DNA of 64,000 nucleotides from Gellertiella hungarica (GCF_014197145.1 NZ_JACIEZ010000005.1:186001-250000); one strand, 5' to 3'. Counted from the stretch's first letter, positions 34,926 through 44,128 are shown. A program made the numbers and translations. The notes: a model not told the origin generated them from the letters alone.

Positions 34926-37571
34926 ATGCGCAAAGAAACAGGCCAGGCCATCCACCTGGCAGACTACCGCCCCACTCCTTTCGTTCTCGAGCGGGTGGAT
35001 CTCACCTTCGAGCTGGATCCCACGGAAACCAAGGTCGAAAGCCGCCTGATCTTCCACCGGCGCGAGGGGACGGACCCGGAGGCGGCACTGGTTCTCGACG
35101 GCGACGAGCTTACGCTGTCGGGCCTGCTGCTGGACCAGTCGGAGCTGCCTCCGGAGCGTTACACCGTTGCGCCGGACCGGCTGGAGATCCGCGGCCTGCC
35201 GGCCGAAACGCCCTTCGAGATCACCGTCACGACCTTCATCAACCCGTCCGCCAACACCCAGCTGATGGGCCTTTACCGCACCAACGGCATCTATTGCACC
35301 CAGTGCGAGGCCGAGGGTTTCCGCCGCATCACCTATTTCCCCGACCGGCCGGACGTGCTGGCGCCCTACACGGTCAACATCATTGCCGACAAGGCGGCCA
35401 ATCCGCTGCTTCTGTCGAACGGCAATTTCCTCGGCGGCGCGGGCTTCGGCCCGGACAAGCATTTTGCCGCCTGGTTCGATCCCCATCCGAAGCCGAGCTA
35501 TCTCTTCGCGCTCGTCGCCGGCGATCTCGGCGTGGTGGAAGACACCTACACCACCCTTTCCGGCCGCGAAGTGGCGCTGAAGATCTATGTCGAGCACGGC
35601 AAGGAGCCGCGCGCGGCCTATGCCATGGATGCGCTGAAGCGCTCGATGCAGTGGGACGAGGAAGTCTTCGGCCGCGAATACGATCTGGACATCTTCATGA
35701 TCGTCGCCGTCTCCGACTTCAACATGGGCGCGATGGAGAACAAGGGCCTCAACGTCTTCAACGACAAGTACGTGCTGGCCGATCCGGAGACCGCGACGGA
35801 CGCGGATTACGCCAATATCGAGGCGATCATCGCGCATGAATATTTCCACAACTGGACCGGCAACCGCATCACCTGCCGCGACTGGTTCCAGCTGTGCCTC
35901 AAGGAAGGCCTGACGGTCTACCGCGACCACGAATTCTCCGCCGACCAGCGCTCCCGCGCGGTGAAGCGCATTGCCGAGGTGCGGCACCTCAAGCAGGAGC
36001 AGTTTGCCGAGGATGCCGGTCCGCTGGCCCATCCCGTGCGCCCCACGGCCTATCGCGAGATCAACAACTTCTACACCGCGACCGTCTACGAGAAGGGCTC
36101 GGAAGTCACCCGCATGATTGCGACCATCCTCGGGCGCGACGGCTTCAAGAAGGGCATGGACCTCTATTTCGAACGCCACGACGGCGATGCCGCGACCGTC
36201 GAGGATTTCGTGAAATGCTTCGAGGATGCCAATGGCGCCGATCTCTCGCAGTTCTCGCTGTGGTATCATCAGGCGGGCACGCCCGTCGTCACCGTGGCCG
36301 AGGCCTATGACGCGCCGACCCGCACCTATACGCTGACGCTCGACCAGGCGATCCCCGCCACCCCGGGCCAGCCCTCGAAGAAGCCGATGCACATCCCGCT
36401 CGCGCTCGGCCTTCTCGGTGCCTCCGGCGAGGAGCTCGCGCCCGCATCCGTTTCGGGTGCCGATTTTGCGGATGGCGTGCTGCACCTGAAGGAAAGCCGC
36501 CAGGTCGTAACCTTTGCCGGCATCGGCGAACGGCCGGTGCTGTCGATCAACCGCAGCTTCTCCGCGCCGGTCAACCTGTCCTTCCCGCAGGCGGAGGCAG
36601 ACCGCGCCCATCTTGCCCGTCACGACGGCGACCTGTTCAGCCGCTGGCAGGCGATCACCGATCTCGCGCTCAAGGACATGCTGGATGGCGTGCGCCATCT
36701 GACCGAGGGCCGCAATGCGGCGGCCTCACCGGCCCTCATCGAGGCGCTGATTGCCACGGCCCGAGACGGCGCGCTGGAGCCGGCCTTCCGCGCCCAGGCG
36801 CTCGCCCTGCCCTCGGAAGCCGACATTGCCCGCGCGCTCGGGGAAAACAGCGATCCCGACGCCAACCATGCCGCCCGCCGCGCCGTGCTGCATGCGGTCG
36901 CCGAAGCCGGCCGGGCCGATTTCGAGGCCATCCATGCGGCCATGGGCCTTCACGAACCCTACAGCCCCGATGCATCGAGCGCCGGACGCCGCGCGCTCGG
37001 CAATGCCGCGCTTTCCTATCTGGCGCTTGCGGAGGGCGATCCCGCCCGCGCCGCCCGCGCCTTTGCGGAGGCCGACAACATGACGGTGCAGTTCCATGCG
37101 CTGAGCGTGCTGGCCCATCATTTCCCCGATGCCGCCGAAACCCGCGCGGCGCTCGCCGCCTTCGAGGCCCGCTTCCGCGACAACGCGCTCGTCATGGACA
37201 AGTGGTTCTCCGTGCAGGCCACCATTCCCGGCGAAGCCACCCTTGGCCGGATCGAGGCGCTTATGGAGCATCCGCTCTACAACGCCCGCAACCCCAACCG
37301 CGTGCGCTCCCTCATCGGCGCCTTCTCGTTCCAGAACGCCACGGGCTTCAACCGCCGGGACGGCGCCGGCTACCGGCTGCTCGCGGCCCAGATCCTCGAT
37401 CACGACCCCCGCAACCCCCAGCTCGCCGCCCGCCTGCTCACCGCCATGCGCTCCTGGCGCATGCTCGAACCCACCCGCGGCGCCGAAGCCGAAAAGGCCC
37501 TCCGCTCCATCCAGTCCACCCCCGCGCTCTCCCGCGACGTCAAGGACATCGTCGACCGCATGCTGGGATAA
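34926..37571 (+). CDS. pepN: Aminopeptidase N
   Basis: An 881-residue M1-family zinc aminopeptidase. The exopeptidase motif GAMEN (in NMGAMENKGLNVF) and the zinc site HEYFHNWTGNR with downstream glutamate (LKEGLTVYRD) are intact. The four-domain length matches E. coli PepN. It trims N-terminal residues from peptides in the cytosol, completing breakdown of imported or internal peptides. MRKETGQAIHLADYRPTPF at 34926 is preferred because homologues begin this way; an in-frame ATG at 34887 is possible. An A/T-rich promoter region (TTAATTAACGTCAATTTTAA near 34784-34803) lies upstream. Confidence 0.93.
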   Translation: MRKETGQAIHLADYRPTPFVLERVDLTFELDPTETKVESRLIFHRREGTDPEAALVLDGDELTLSGLLLDQSELPPERYTVAPDRLEIRGLPAETPFEITVTTFINPSANTQLMGLYRTNGIYCTQCEAEGFRRITYFPDRPDVLAPYTVNIIADKAANPLLLSNGNFLGGAGFGPDKHFAAWFDPHPKPSYLFALVAGDLGVVEDTYTTLSGREVALKIYVEHGKEPRAAYAMDALKRSMQWDEEVFGREYDLDIFMIVAVSDFNMGAMENKGLNVFNDKYVLADPETATDADYANIEAIIAHEYFHNWTGNRITCRDWFQLCLKEGLTVYRDHEFSADQRSRAVKRIAEVRHLKQEQFAEDAGPLAHPVRPTAYREINNFYTATVYEKGSEVTRMIATILGRDGFKKGMDLYFERHDGDAATVEDFVKCFEDANGADLSQFSLWYHQAGTPVVTVAEAYDAPTRTYTLTLDQAIPATPGQPSKKPMHIPLALGLLGASGEELAPASVSGADFADGVLHLKESRQVVTFAGIGERPVLSINRSFSAPVNLSFPQAEADRAHLARHDGDLFSRWQAITDLALKDMLDGVRHLTEGRNAAASPALIEALIATARDGALEPAFRAQALALPSEADIARALGENSDPDANHAARRAVLHAVAEAGRADFEAIHAAMGLHEPYSPDASSAGRRALGNAALSYLALAEGDPARAARAFAEADNMTVQFHALSVLAHHFPDAAETRAALAAFEARFRDNALVMDKWFSVQATIPGEATLGRIEALMEHPLYNARNPNRVRSLIGAFSFQNATGFNRRDGAGYRLLAAQILDHDPRNPQLAARLLTAMRSWRMLEPTRGAEAEKALRSIQSTPALSRDVKDIVDRMLG

Positions 37572-37614
37572 GGGGATCGGGGTGCGGCGGTTGTCGCGTT
37601 GCACCCCCACTGCG

Positions 37615-37945
37615 TGGAGTTTGCCGAACCGCACCCCCCTCTGTCCCTGCCGGGACATCTCCCCCTCAAGGGGGGAGATCGGGATGCCGTTATCTTGGAA
37701 GTCCCCAGCCACCGTTTCAGCGGATGAAACGTTCATTGTTTGAGGAAATCAAAAACCGCAATGTCGATCTCCCCCCTTGAGGGGGAGATGTCCCGGCAGG
37801 GACAGAGGGGGGTGCACATCGGCAAACGCGGCGCTCAATCTCCCCCCTTGAGGGGGAGATGTCGGCGAAGCCGACAGAGGGGGGTGCAGAACGGCAAACT
37901 CAACGTTGTGCAGGGCACAGGGGAGTGCACATCCGCAACGCCGAG
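37615..37945 (-). repeat. Mosaic hairpin repeat, copy 4
   Basis: Reverse orientation relative to copy 1. Left hairpin near 37657-37681, core with CAGCCACCGTTTCAGCGGAT (37706-37725), right hairpins near 37769-37792 and 37840-37863. It lies between pepN and the original 3' end of the PleC-like kinase gene, i.e. between ancestrally convergent genes. Confidence 0.85.
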
Positions 37946-37960
37946 CGGCGCCCCCTCCCC

Positions 37961-37980
37961 TCAGCAGCCGCAATCCGGGA
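37961..37980 (-). other. Displaced native 3' end of the kinase gene, plus target duplication
   Basis: Read on the minus strand and joined to the kinase frame at 46763, these bases give ...LKIP-DCGC-stop (stop TGA at 37963-37961). CGGGA at 37976-37980 is repeated at 46763-46767, directly beyond the other end of the element. This fixes the pre-insertion sequence. Confidence 0.85.
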
Positions 37981-38028
37981 TGTAGCGTGACACGGATTTC
38001 CGGAATTTTGACACGCAAATCCGGAAAA
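37981..38028 (+). repeat. Left end of the Mu-like element
   Basis: Starts TGTAGCG. Two direct copies of TGACACG-N4-TCCGGAA lie at 37988-38005 and 38009-38026, 21 bp apart (about two helical turns). They are presumably transposase-binding sites. The remaining gene-free bases to 38237 show nothing else recognised. Confidence 0.8.
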
Positions 38029-38237
38029 TCGATTTTTTGGCCCCCTTGCAGCGGATCTCACTCAAAGCATATTTGTAACAGTTTCGAGGAGCCTTCGAGA
38101 GTGGCGTTACACCTCATTTTCTGAGGCAAATCTGACGGGAGAGACGCACCCGTGAGCGGTCGCATCCGGTGCTTCAAAGACGGGCTGGAGCTCACAACTA
38201 AAGCGAGCGATCTAGGGCAAGCCCCAGCGGAGCCTTT

Positions 38238-39164
38238 TTAAAGGATCGACTTAACGTCAATGCCGAGCTGAGCGGCCAAACGCTGAGCATCCGTCGACAT
38301 CGTAACGCTTGTTTCTTTCGGTCGCTGTTCCAAAAACCGAGCTTCTTGTTCGTTGGTGATAGCAGGGGTCGAAAGGTAGGCAAAGGGAGTACCCATCTTC
38401 GCGCAGAACTGCTCGAACATCCCTTCGTCGAGGTCGGCAAGAGTGATGCAGAAATCGCGGAGCGCAGGCGTAGCAGTGCCTGCTTTGATGGCTTGATCTA
38501 CACGAGCCTCGATCCGTGATCTCCTGGCTTTACCCACCTCTGCGGACAGCACCTCCATCGCTTCGGAGGCGCTGCTTATGACGTTGCTTGTGCTACTGGC
38601 TTTTGCTTTCAGATCGGCAACAGCAGCGAATATATCGCTTTCAGACACATCGGGAGAGAGACCCAACGCTTCGGCAAGTTTGGAGTTTGTCATGTTCGTA
38701 GGTGCTCCCTTATGGGTTTGGGCGGACGCGAGGGCGGGCATGACTAAGGCGGGTGTCGCGACTAAGCCGACGGAGTGAAGCCACACGGTTCGACCTTTTT
38801 CGTCCGTTGCCCCAAAAGCCGGAGATAGAAAGGGGTGTGAGCGTTCAGCCAGGATCGCCCTTCCGCGAGCTAGCCATTTTACGCGCCCGTACAGCCCATT
38901 TGGCCGCGCCTCTAGCTCTTCTATCCATCCATATGCCGGGGATTCTTCACCCCGGCCTGCTTTCAAAATGGTCGCATGGTTAAGATCGACAGGAATTGAA
39001 ATTCCCTCTGACTTGAACCGATCAACCAGCGCTTCTGGTGAAACGTCAAATACTCTGCCGTCGCGAGCCGTGACGCGGCCTCGCGGGGCGATCTTCACCC
39101 ATTCGGGGATATCGCCGTTGGTTAACTCGGCTGCGAAGGTGACAAAACCAGAGATGATCTCCAT
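38238..39164 (-). CDS. Phage protease/scaffold, Mu gpI-like
   Basis: A 308-residue protein. Residues 1-150 match the Mu-type prohead protease (gpI): IPEWVKIAPRGRVTARDGRVF, IPVDLNHATILKAGRGEESPAYGWIEELEAR, GLYGRVKWLARGRAILAERSHPFLSPAFG and VGLVATPALVMPAL. The C-terminal half (DVSESDIFAAVADLKAKA...) is helical and probably acts as scaffold. It cleaves scaffold during head assembly. In Mu the gene precedes the capsid gene T; here it follows T by 15 bp and is last in the operon. It appears full length. Confidence 0.85.
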   Translation of the reverse strand: MEIISGFVTFAAELTNGDIPEWVKIAPRGRVTARDGRVFDVSPEALVDRFKSEGISIPVDLNHATILKAGRGEESPAYGWIEELEARPNGLYGRVKWLARGRAILAERSHPFLSPAFGATDEKGRTVWLHSVGLVATPALVMPALASAQTHKGAPTNMTNSKLAEALGLSPDVSESDIFAAVADLKAKASSTSNVISSASEAMEVLSAEVGKARRSRIEARVDQAIKAGTATPALRDFCITLADLDEGMFEQFCAKMGTPFAYLSTPAITNEQEARFLEQRPKETSVTMSTDAQRLAAQLGIDVKSIL

Positions 39165-39179
39165 GGGCCGGTCCTTCCT

Positions 39180-40070
39180 TTAGCTCAGCCAGGGAGTTAC
39201 GATCATCTCGGCACTGCCCTTCCATATGTTGGAACTTCCGTCGATCTCGTCAGCGATCAGCAAGGTCCGCGCTTCGGTTTCGAGCGAGGTGGGAACAATC
39301 AGGTGCGTCGGCGTAATCCCCAGCTTGTGGCCCTGATCGCCCTCAAACGCCGACATGGCGGCGCGCGCTGCGGCGTAGTTTTCCGCGTTCAGCGGGGCCT
39401 TTGAAGCGAACGCAAGTTGCCACATGCCAAAGCCGCAGTTCACCCGAGCGCGGATGCCGTAGAGGTACTTATCCGACATGAAGACGCCCGTCTCACTGTC
39501 GTCATTGACCGTCTGGAATTCGTAAGGCTCCCGATCCTGCCAGATTATCGGTTTGATGATTTTGCTGAGATCAAAAAGATACCAGGCTGGACCGCTGCCG
39601 GCCTGCATGTTCGAAACCGATTCCGTCACACCTGTGTGCGGGTCTTTGGGGTGGTCAGTGTCAAAAAAGTTCTGACCATCGAAACACTCGGTTTCGAAGC
39701 CCTTCATCATCAGGTCGAAGATCAGCGTATCGGGGTGTTGTTTCGAGACGCGCCCCATTTCAGAGAACATGGGCGCGTAGATGCCAAGTCTGTCGTCCGA
39801 AATGTCGTCGCGATCGATGGCTACAGTACTCTCGAACTTCTCGTTCTTGATCGTGAAGCCATGAGAAGTCAGGGCCTTCACCTGCCGGTCGCCGATCCAT
39901 TTCCGCAGCGCGGGGAACTGACCGAGCCAGCCATACTGCTCCTCTCGTGACTGACTGGATACGGCCATAGCCAGCGTGTCTTTGTAGCTGGAGGTGCCGT
40001 CGAAGCTGGCCTTGTAGACTGTCTGGAAACCCTTGAATACGAGATCAAGGTTCTGCCTGCTGATAAGCAT
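39180..40070 (-). CDS. Mu gpT-like major head protein
   Basis: A 296-residue protein matching the Mu-like major head subunit along its length: it starts MLISRQNLDLVFKGFQTVYKASFDG and has LGQFPALRKWIGDRQVKAL, FESTVAIDRDDISDDRLGIY, FDGQNFFDTDHP and HLIVPTSLETEARTLL. It would form the capsid lattice. The length is normal, so the gene looks functional. Its ATG overlaps the stop of the Mor-like gene as TAATG, suggesting translational coupling. Confidence 0.9.
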   Translation of the reverse strand: MLISRQNLDLVFKGFQTVYKASFDGTSSYKDTLAMAVSSQSREEQYGWLGQFPALRKWIGDRQVKALTSHGFTIKNEKFESTVAIDRDDISDDRLGIYAPMFSEMGRVSKQHPDTLIFDLMMKGFETECFDGQNFFDTDHPKDPHTGVTESVSNMQAGSGPAWYLFDLSKIIKPIIWQDREPYEFQTVNDDSETGVFMSDKYLYGIRARVNCGFGMWQLAFASKAPLNAENYAAARAAMSAFEGDQGHKLGITPTHLIVPTSLETEARTLLIADEIDGSSNIWKGSAEMIVTPWLS

Positions 40071-40645
40071 TAACTCTTTCCTTCCTTGTGGAGGTGCGCC
40101 CGAATGGTGAGAATAACTTCCCCAGGCACGTTCAAAATGTCGCGAATTTGCGACGGCGAGTGACCCTCAGCCAGGAGGGTCTCAACGATTTGCCGGCCCC
40201 GTTCGGCTTGCTTTGTAAGTGGCGGCGAGCGGGGTCGCGAAGGCTCGCCAACCTGAATTTTCTGTTCTTTGAAGCGCTGCCTATAGCGAAACACCGTACG
40301 CTGTGAGATCATCAATCTTTGAGCAATCTCTCTGCTGGTTAGGCCATCCTCTCTCAGCAACCGAGAGAGCCGTATAGGAAGCAACTTCGGCACATAGAAG
40401 CTGCTGACGCCGGTGGCGGGTGAAATTGTATCAACGATGCGGCGTGCGAGCTGGTATCCAAGTCGCAAGGCCAGTGGATGCTCGGGCGTCAGCTTTGCAG
40501 GTGAGGGGAGCCTAATTCTCTCCCCTCCGCAAATGGTCGCTAATTCTTCCGCAGCGTCATCTCCAAGTAGCTCCCGTATTTGTGTCACGACCGCCCATTC
40601 TTTGTCTTCGGCACCGGCATAAGCGATAAGGCGCTGTTTTTTCAT
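40070..40645 (-). CDS. Mor/C-like transcription activator
   Basis: A 191-residue DNA-binding protein. The N-terminal part (IRELLGDDAAEELATICGGERIRLPSPAKLTPEHPLALRLGYQLARRIV) resembles Mor/C-family activators of Mu phages (LxxxxG...LxxxfGG..iyiP). A HTH follows at about residues 100-124 (TSREIAQRLMISQRTVFRYRQRFKE), then a second HTH-like C-terminal segment (LLAEGHSPSQIRDILNVP). Mor and C switch on middle and late operons. It is unusual that this gene sits inside the structural operon between tape measure and capsid genes, with ATGA and TAATG overlaps on both sides. Confidence 0.7.
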   Translation of the reverse strand: MKKQRLIAYAGAEDKEWAVVTQIRELLGDDAAEELATICGGERIRLPSPAKLTPEHPLALRLGYQLARRIVDTISPATGVSSFYVPKLLPIRLSRLLREDGLTSREIAQRLMISQRTVFRYRQRFKEQKIQVGEPSRPRSPPLTKQAERGRQIVETLLAEGHSPSQIRDILNVPGEVILTIRAHLHKEGKS

Positions 40646-42714
40646 GCGAGCCGCCTCCCGGTGTCGTAGAGCGTCCTCGCCTGCGCTCGACGGATTTCGC
40701 GGGCGGATTGAACGGCGGCATGCTTTGAATTGGGCGACGTGATCGTCTGGTTGAAGGTGTTCTTTTGCGACGGTGTTGCAGGCGCGGGAGTTGCCGCTGG
40801 CGCAGCAGCTGCACCAGGATCGACATAGGTCGGAGCGATGACGGGCGAAACAGTGAAGCCGAGCAGAGCCTTGATCCGCTCAGCAATGCCTTGTGCCTCC
40901 TGTTCGGCTTTGGCCCCCTGTTCTGCCAGCCCTTGCGTGTAGCCCTGCATAGAGCTCTCGGCAGAGGGTCTCAGGTCGATGCCGAAGTGCTTCTTCGCAT
41001 CAAATTCCGGGTCCGCAGCCTTACCGTATAGGAAGCGGTCGATAAGAGACGGTCCCTTTGGCTTGGAACTGGTATTTTGCAGCCACAGCCGGATGCCCTC
41101 CTGAAACAGAGGCGCATTCGGCACAAGCGACAGCGGGTCTTTTTGCGGATTCTCCCTGCGGTCTTCCATGGCCTGCGAGATGAAGCGCGCAACGCTCGTG
41201 AGATATGGGAGCAGCGGGGCGGCCAGATCCTTTATGTCCTGCCCGACATTTGCTGAGAGGCGCTCGCTTTGAGAGGACAGGTTGTCGGTTGCGTTGCCGA
41301 AGTCCTTGTCAATCGTGCCCTTCGCATCCTCCATTTTCTTCATCAGCGCCTCGATGGCGTCGAGGTCCTTGAACACTGCGGCAAGTGCGCCGAAGCTTGT
41401 GCTATTTCGGAAGAGGCTGCGCATTTTCTCCTGATCGCCGCCGACCGCCTTCTTGTAGGCCTTTATCAGGGCAAGTGTCGGGTCTTCGCCGTCCTCCTTT
41501 GCCTTCGTCTGAATGGCGAATGCATCAATACCGTAATCTTTCTTGGCACGGTCTGTGACCTCCGGAGCTAACATATCTCCGAGCATGGCCTCGAAGGACG
41601 TCTTGGCCTGATCCGGCGAGCCAGCGCTGTTGTTGATGGATTGGATCATGGCGGTTGCGAGCGCGACACCGCTCGGGCCTTTCGAGCCAACCACCGCGAG
41701 CGCTGCGAGCATTGACGGGAAATTCTTAGCCATATCGGGGATTTCAAACATCCCTTCCTTCCCGCCCACGGCCATCATGTCGAATACCGCCATGAGACCC
41801 TCTGCCGAAATCTTCATATGATTGCTCAGGGCAGTTGCAGTTTTCGCGGCATCCACAGGGTCGGAGCCGGTTGCCTTGGCAAAGCGAAGAACGCTTTCCA
41901 TCATGGCGGATGCTTTCTCGTGCTCCATCCCACCCGCCTGAAGCGATCCGAAGACCTGCATCGCGCCTTGCTTCCCAACACCGTATTTCGCACCGACCTT
42001 TCCCAGCTCGAAATCGTAGCGCTTCTTTTCCTCGTCGCTGAAACCGCCCGTGTTCTGGATCTGATCGAGCGTGAACTCGTCTGCAGCAGATCGGCGGATT
42101 GCCTCACCACCGGCAACTGCTACTGCGGCGGGAACAGCCCCCACCAAATAGGCACCGCCTGCTCCGAGTGCTACCGGTGCTCCGAACTGGTCCAGCGCAC
42201 CTTCTGCCGCACTTGCCAAACCTCCTGTGTGCGGTCGCCATGGTCCATCCGCCATCGTCACGCGCCCGCCTGGAGGCGTCATGGTAAGAGGACCGCTTTT
42301 CAGTTGGCGGAGCTTTGCCTGCGCTGCGTCAGCTGCTGCGCCTATCTCAGTGATGGCCTGTTTCGCGTTGGCTGCGTCGGATTTCAGCCCATTAAGACTG
42401 CCGTTGTCCAAGGTGGAAAGGGCGGATCGGACTTCCGTGGCTTCTGTCTTGATTCGGCCAATCGCTGTTGCAGCGCCTCTGGCGTCGCCCGCAACGCCCT
42501 GCAAGCTTACGCCAATCCCGCGGATACTCTGTTGCGCATTGTCCGCGGTGCGGCCAATTATACGTATATCCTGGTTGAGCCGATCAGCGCCATTCGAACG
42601 GCCAATTCGGTCTGCCGCTTCCTTGATGTCCTTCAGGTCTCGCTCAGCTTCATTAGCCGGACGGGACAGTTGATTGACCATTCGCAGTCTAAGCGAAACA
42701 TCAAGATCTTTCAT
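40642..42714 (-). CDS. Phage tail tape measure protein
   Basis: A 690-residue protein. N-terminal coiled-coil sequence (residues 15-120) precedes a hydrophobic stretch (LGAGGAYLVGAVPAAVAVAGG, about 180-200) and a PhageMin_tail-type core (FDMMAVGGKEGMFEIPDMAKNFPSMLAALAVVG, about 295-330). This is a tail tape measure of the Mu/TP901 type, which sets tail length. At the usual rule of about 1.5 angstrom per residue it would specify a tail near 100 nm. The ATG at 42714 overlaps the preceding stop as ATGA; an upstream in-frame TTG (42726) is unlikely. Confidence 0.88.
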   Translation of the reverse strand: MKDLDVSLRLRMVNQLSRPANEAERDLKDIKEAADRIGRSNGADRLNQDIRIIGRTADNAQQSIRGIGVSLQGVAGDARGAATAIGRIKTEATEVRSALSTLDNGSLNGLKSDAANAKQAITEIGAAADAAQAKLRQLKSGPLTMTPPGGRVTMADGPWRPHTGGLASAAEGALDQFGAPVALGAGGAYLVGAVPAAVAVAGGEAIRRSAADEFTLDQIQNTGGFSDEEKKRYDFELGKVGAKYGVGKQGAMQVFGSLQAGGMEHEKASAMMESVLRFAKATGSDPVDAAKTATALSNHMKISAEGLMAVFDMMAVGGKEGMFEIPDMAKNFPSMLAALAVVGSKGPSGVALATAMIQSINNSAGSPDQAKTSFEAMLGDMLAPEVTDRAKKDYGIDAFAIQTKAKEDGEDPTLALIKAYKKAVGGDQEKMRSLFRNSTSFGALAAVFKDLDAIEALMKKMEDAKGTIDKDFGNATDNLSSQSERLSANVGQDIKDLAAPLLPYLTSVARFISQAMEDRRENPQKDPLSLVPNAPLFQEGIRLWLQNTSSKPKGPSLIDRFLYGKAADPEFDAKKHFGIDLRPSAESSMQGYTQGLAEQGAKAEQEAQGIAERIKALLGFTVSPVIAPTYVDPGAAAAPAATPAPATPSQKNTFNQTITSPNSKHAAVQSAREIRRAQARTLYDTGRRLA

Positions 42715-42878
42715 TTTCGTCCCCAAGTCTCAGAGTAGACCGCCTGCGCTTCCGGATACCACCGCAAAGCTTCGTCCCAAGGCATGGCTCTCAATGTGTC
42801 GAGCGATGTGGAAAAACTGTTTGAAACCCGCGCCATGACTGAGCGCCACGCCGACAACTCAATGACAACTCGTGTCAT
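42711..42878 (-). CDS. Small GpE-like tail protein
   Basis: A 55-residue protein, MTRVVIELSAWRSVMARVSN then a stretch ending WYPEAQAVYSETWGRK. It lies exactly where phages place the second tail-assembly chaperone frame between chaperone and tape measure. LRAMPWDEALRWYPEA resembles the short GpE-type proteins at that site (PWDEL..W...A). Start and stop overlap both neighbours by ATGA, so re-initiation seems to replace the -1 frameshift used in Mu and lambda. The match is by position and pattern, not by strong similarity. Confidence 0.65.
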   Translation of the reverse strand: MTRVVIELSAWRSVMARVSNSFSTSLDTLRAMPWDEALRWYPEAQAVYSETWGRK

Positions 42879-43375
42879 CCCGATTGAGCTGGCCGCAACA
42901 GTTGGGGCAAAAAATCAAAACAGGCTCCCGTAACGCGCTCGCCATCGCCTGCCTCAAGTCCGCGCAGAACTTCAGCCGACAGGCCGGTCATAGCAGCATA
43001 AATGTCAAACAGATCGGGAGCGCCGTTCTGTCGTGCGTCGAGAATGTCTCCTACTTGCCCGACGGTGAGACGCTGTACCGCTACGATGTGCACGGCACCG
43101 AGATCGGGGTGTTCGAAGGGAAACTCGAGCGGAACTTCCGTTACAACTGGTTTCAGGAAACTCAGCTTTGCAATTGGCCGCTCAACTGCCCTTAAGGGAG
43201 CGGCGTGGCCTTGGTTCGCATTCTCTTTCGATGCGGGTGCAGGAGGCCTGCTATTGTCGAGCTCTTGCCATTTTTCCAATGGCGGCATTAGGATCTCCTC
43301 GACCAAGAAATCCTCAGCGTCGTCTTTCGATTGCGGGGTTCTGACGGTAACTTTGATTGTTGGTTCGTCTTGCAT
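42875..43375 (-). CDS. Phage tail assembly chaperone-like protein
   Basis: A 166-residue protein. The C-terminal half (LTVGQVGDILDARQNGAPDLFDIYAAMTGLSAEVLRGLEAGDGERVTGACFDFLP) matches the pattern of tail assembly chaperones of the Mu/P2 type (an LT..e..L...D and FLP ending). The N-terminal half is polar and low in similarity. It is the first gene of the structural operon; a hairpin lies just upstream. Its stop overlaps the GpE-like start. Confidence 0.7.
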   Translation of the reverse strand: MQDEPTIKVTVRTPQSKDDAEDFLVEEILMPPLEKWQELDNSRPPAPASKENANQGHAAPLRAVERPIAKLSFLKPVVTEVPLEFPFEHPDLGAVHIVAVQRLTVGQVGDILDARQNGAPDLFDIYAAMTGLSAEVLRGLEAGDGERVTGACFDFLPQLLRPAQSG

Positions 43376-43760
43376 ATGGTTCTCTCTGAAGGGGTGGCGG
43401 TTTCCTGAGGAAGCCCAAACCCGAAAACCGCCACCGTAGAGGCGCTAAGCTTTTGACGAGGCGGCGGCACGGTGCCAATTCGCCCCAGGAGGTTGCGAAG
43501 TCTCCTGGCAAGCTCCAGACTCCTCAGAAGGCTACTAACACTGATCAGCAGCCTTGCACGATTTCAGTAGCAGGGGACTGACCGATGACACCCCCTGACA
43601 ACTGTCAGCCATTGGCGATTTTTTTTGGAGATTGTGCGCCCGTTTTAGAACGGCCCTCAGACGCGTTTATCCCGTCGCGGGTATCACGAGGCTGCACATG
43701 TCAACTGATGCCGTCAGCGGGCTTTGAAAGTGCCTCGAAATCGATTTCGTCGGCGGCAGA
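43376..43760. promoter_or_regulatory. Control region before the structural operon
   Basis: A gene-free 385-bp stretch. GGTGGCGGTTT (43393-43403) pairs with AAACCGCCACC (43425-43435), a hairpin 18 bp before the chaperone ATG. CTGACA-AC-TGTCAG at 43595-43608 is a perfect palindrome about 220 bp upstream, a possible site for the Mor-like activator or a repressor. The assignments are inference. Confidence 0.4.
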
Positions 43761-44072
43761 TCAGCGATCCAGCCATTGAGCGCTAGTGCAGTAGTCCAGG
43801 ACGGGTTGAATTTGCCCCTTGGCGACCAGTTGAACCGCCTCCTCCGACGAAAGCAATCTGCCTGCCACCTTCGCCAATCGCTGCTGGTCTTTGGCGCAAA
43901 GTCGCGTGAGCACCAGGAGGGCGTCCATGTCCCTAGCGACCGTACTGCCGCGCAACGCGTTCCGTAGGTCTTCTGTCAGGCCTTCGGCAATTCTCAAGAG
44001 AAGTCTTGTCTTTACCGGAGTGATGCTAAAGCGCTCCTGCATCTGCCGTTCGAAATCTGATGCCTTATTCAT
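43761..44072 (-). CDS. ParB-tail-like helical protein
   Basis: A 103-residue protein without its own recognised family. Its middle (DLRNALRGSTVARDMDALLVLTRLCAKDQQRLAKVAGRL) repeats the pattern of the C-terminal helical region of the ParB-like protein upstream (DLRSAIRGTKSEDDQRELLKLAKLDPETQMKIAAAMQ). It looks like a stand-alone copy of that region, made by duplication. The ATG at 44072 has GGGG upstream and lies 57 bp after the ParB-like stop; a longer start at 44132 would overlap it. Confidence 0.55.
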   Translation of the reverse strand: MNKASDFERQMQERFSITPVKTRLLLRIAEGLTEDLRNALRGSTVARDMDALLVLTRLCAKDQQRLAKVAGRLLSSEEAVQLVAKGQIQPVLDYCTSAQWLDR

Positions 44073-44128
44073 ACGAAACCCCAGAGAGCAACTTGCAGGA
44101 CGATAAGACGCCCCGACAAGAATCCGTG

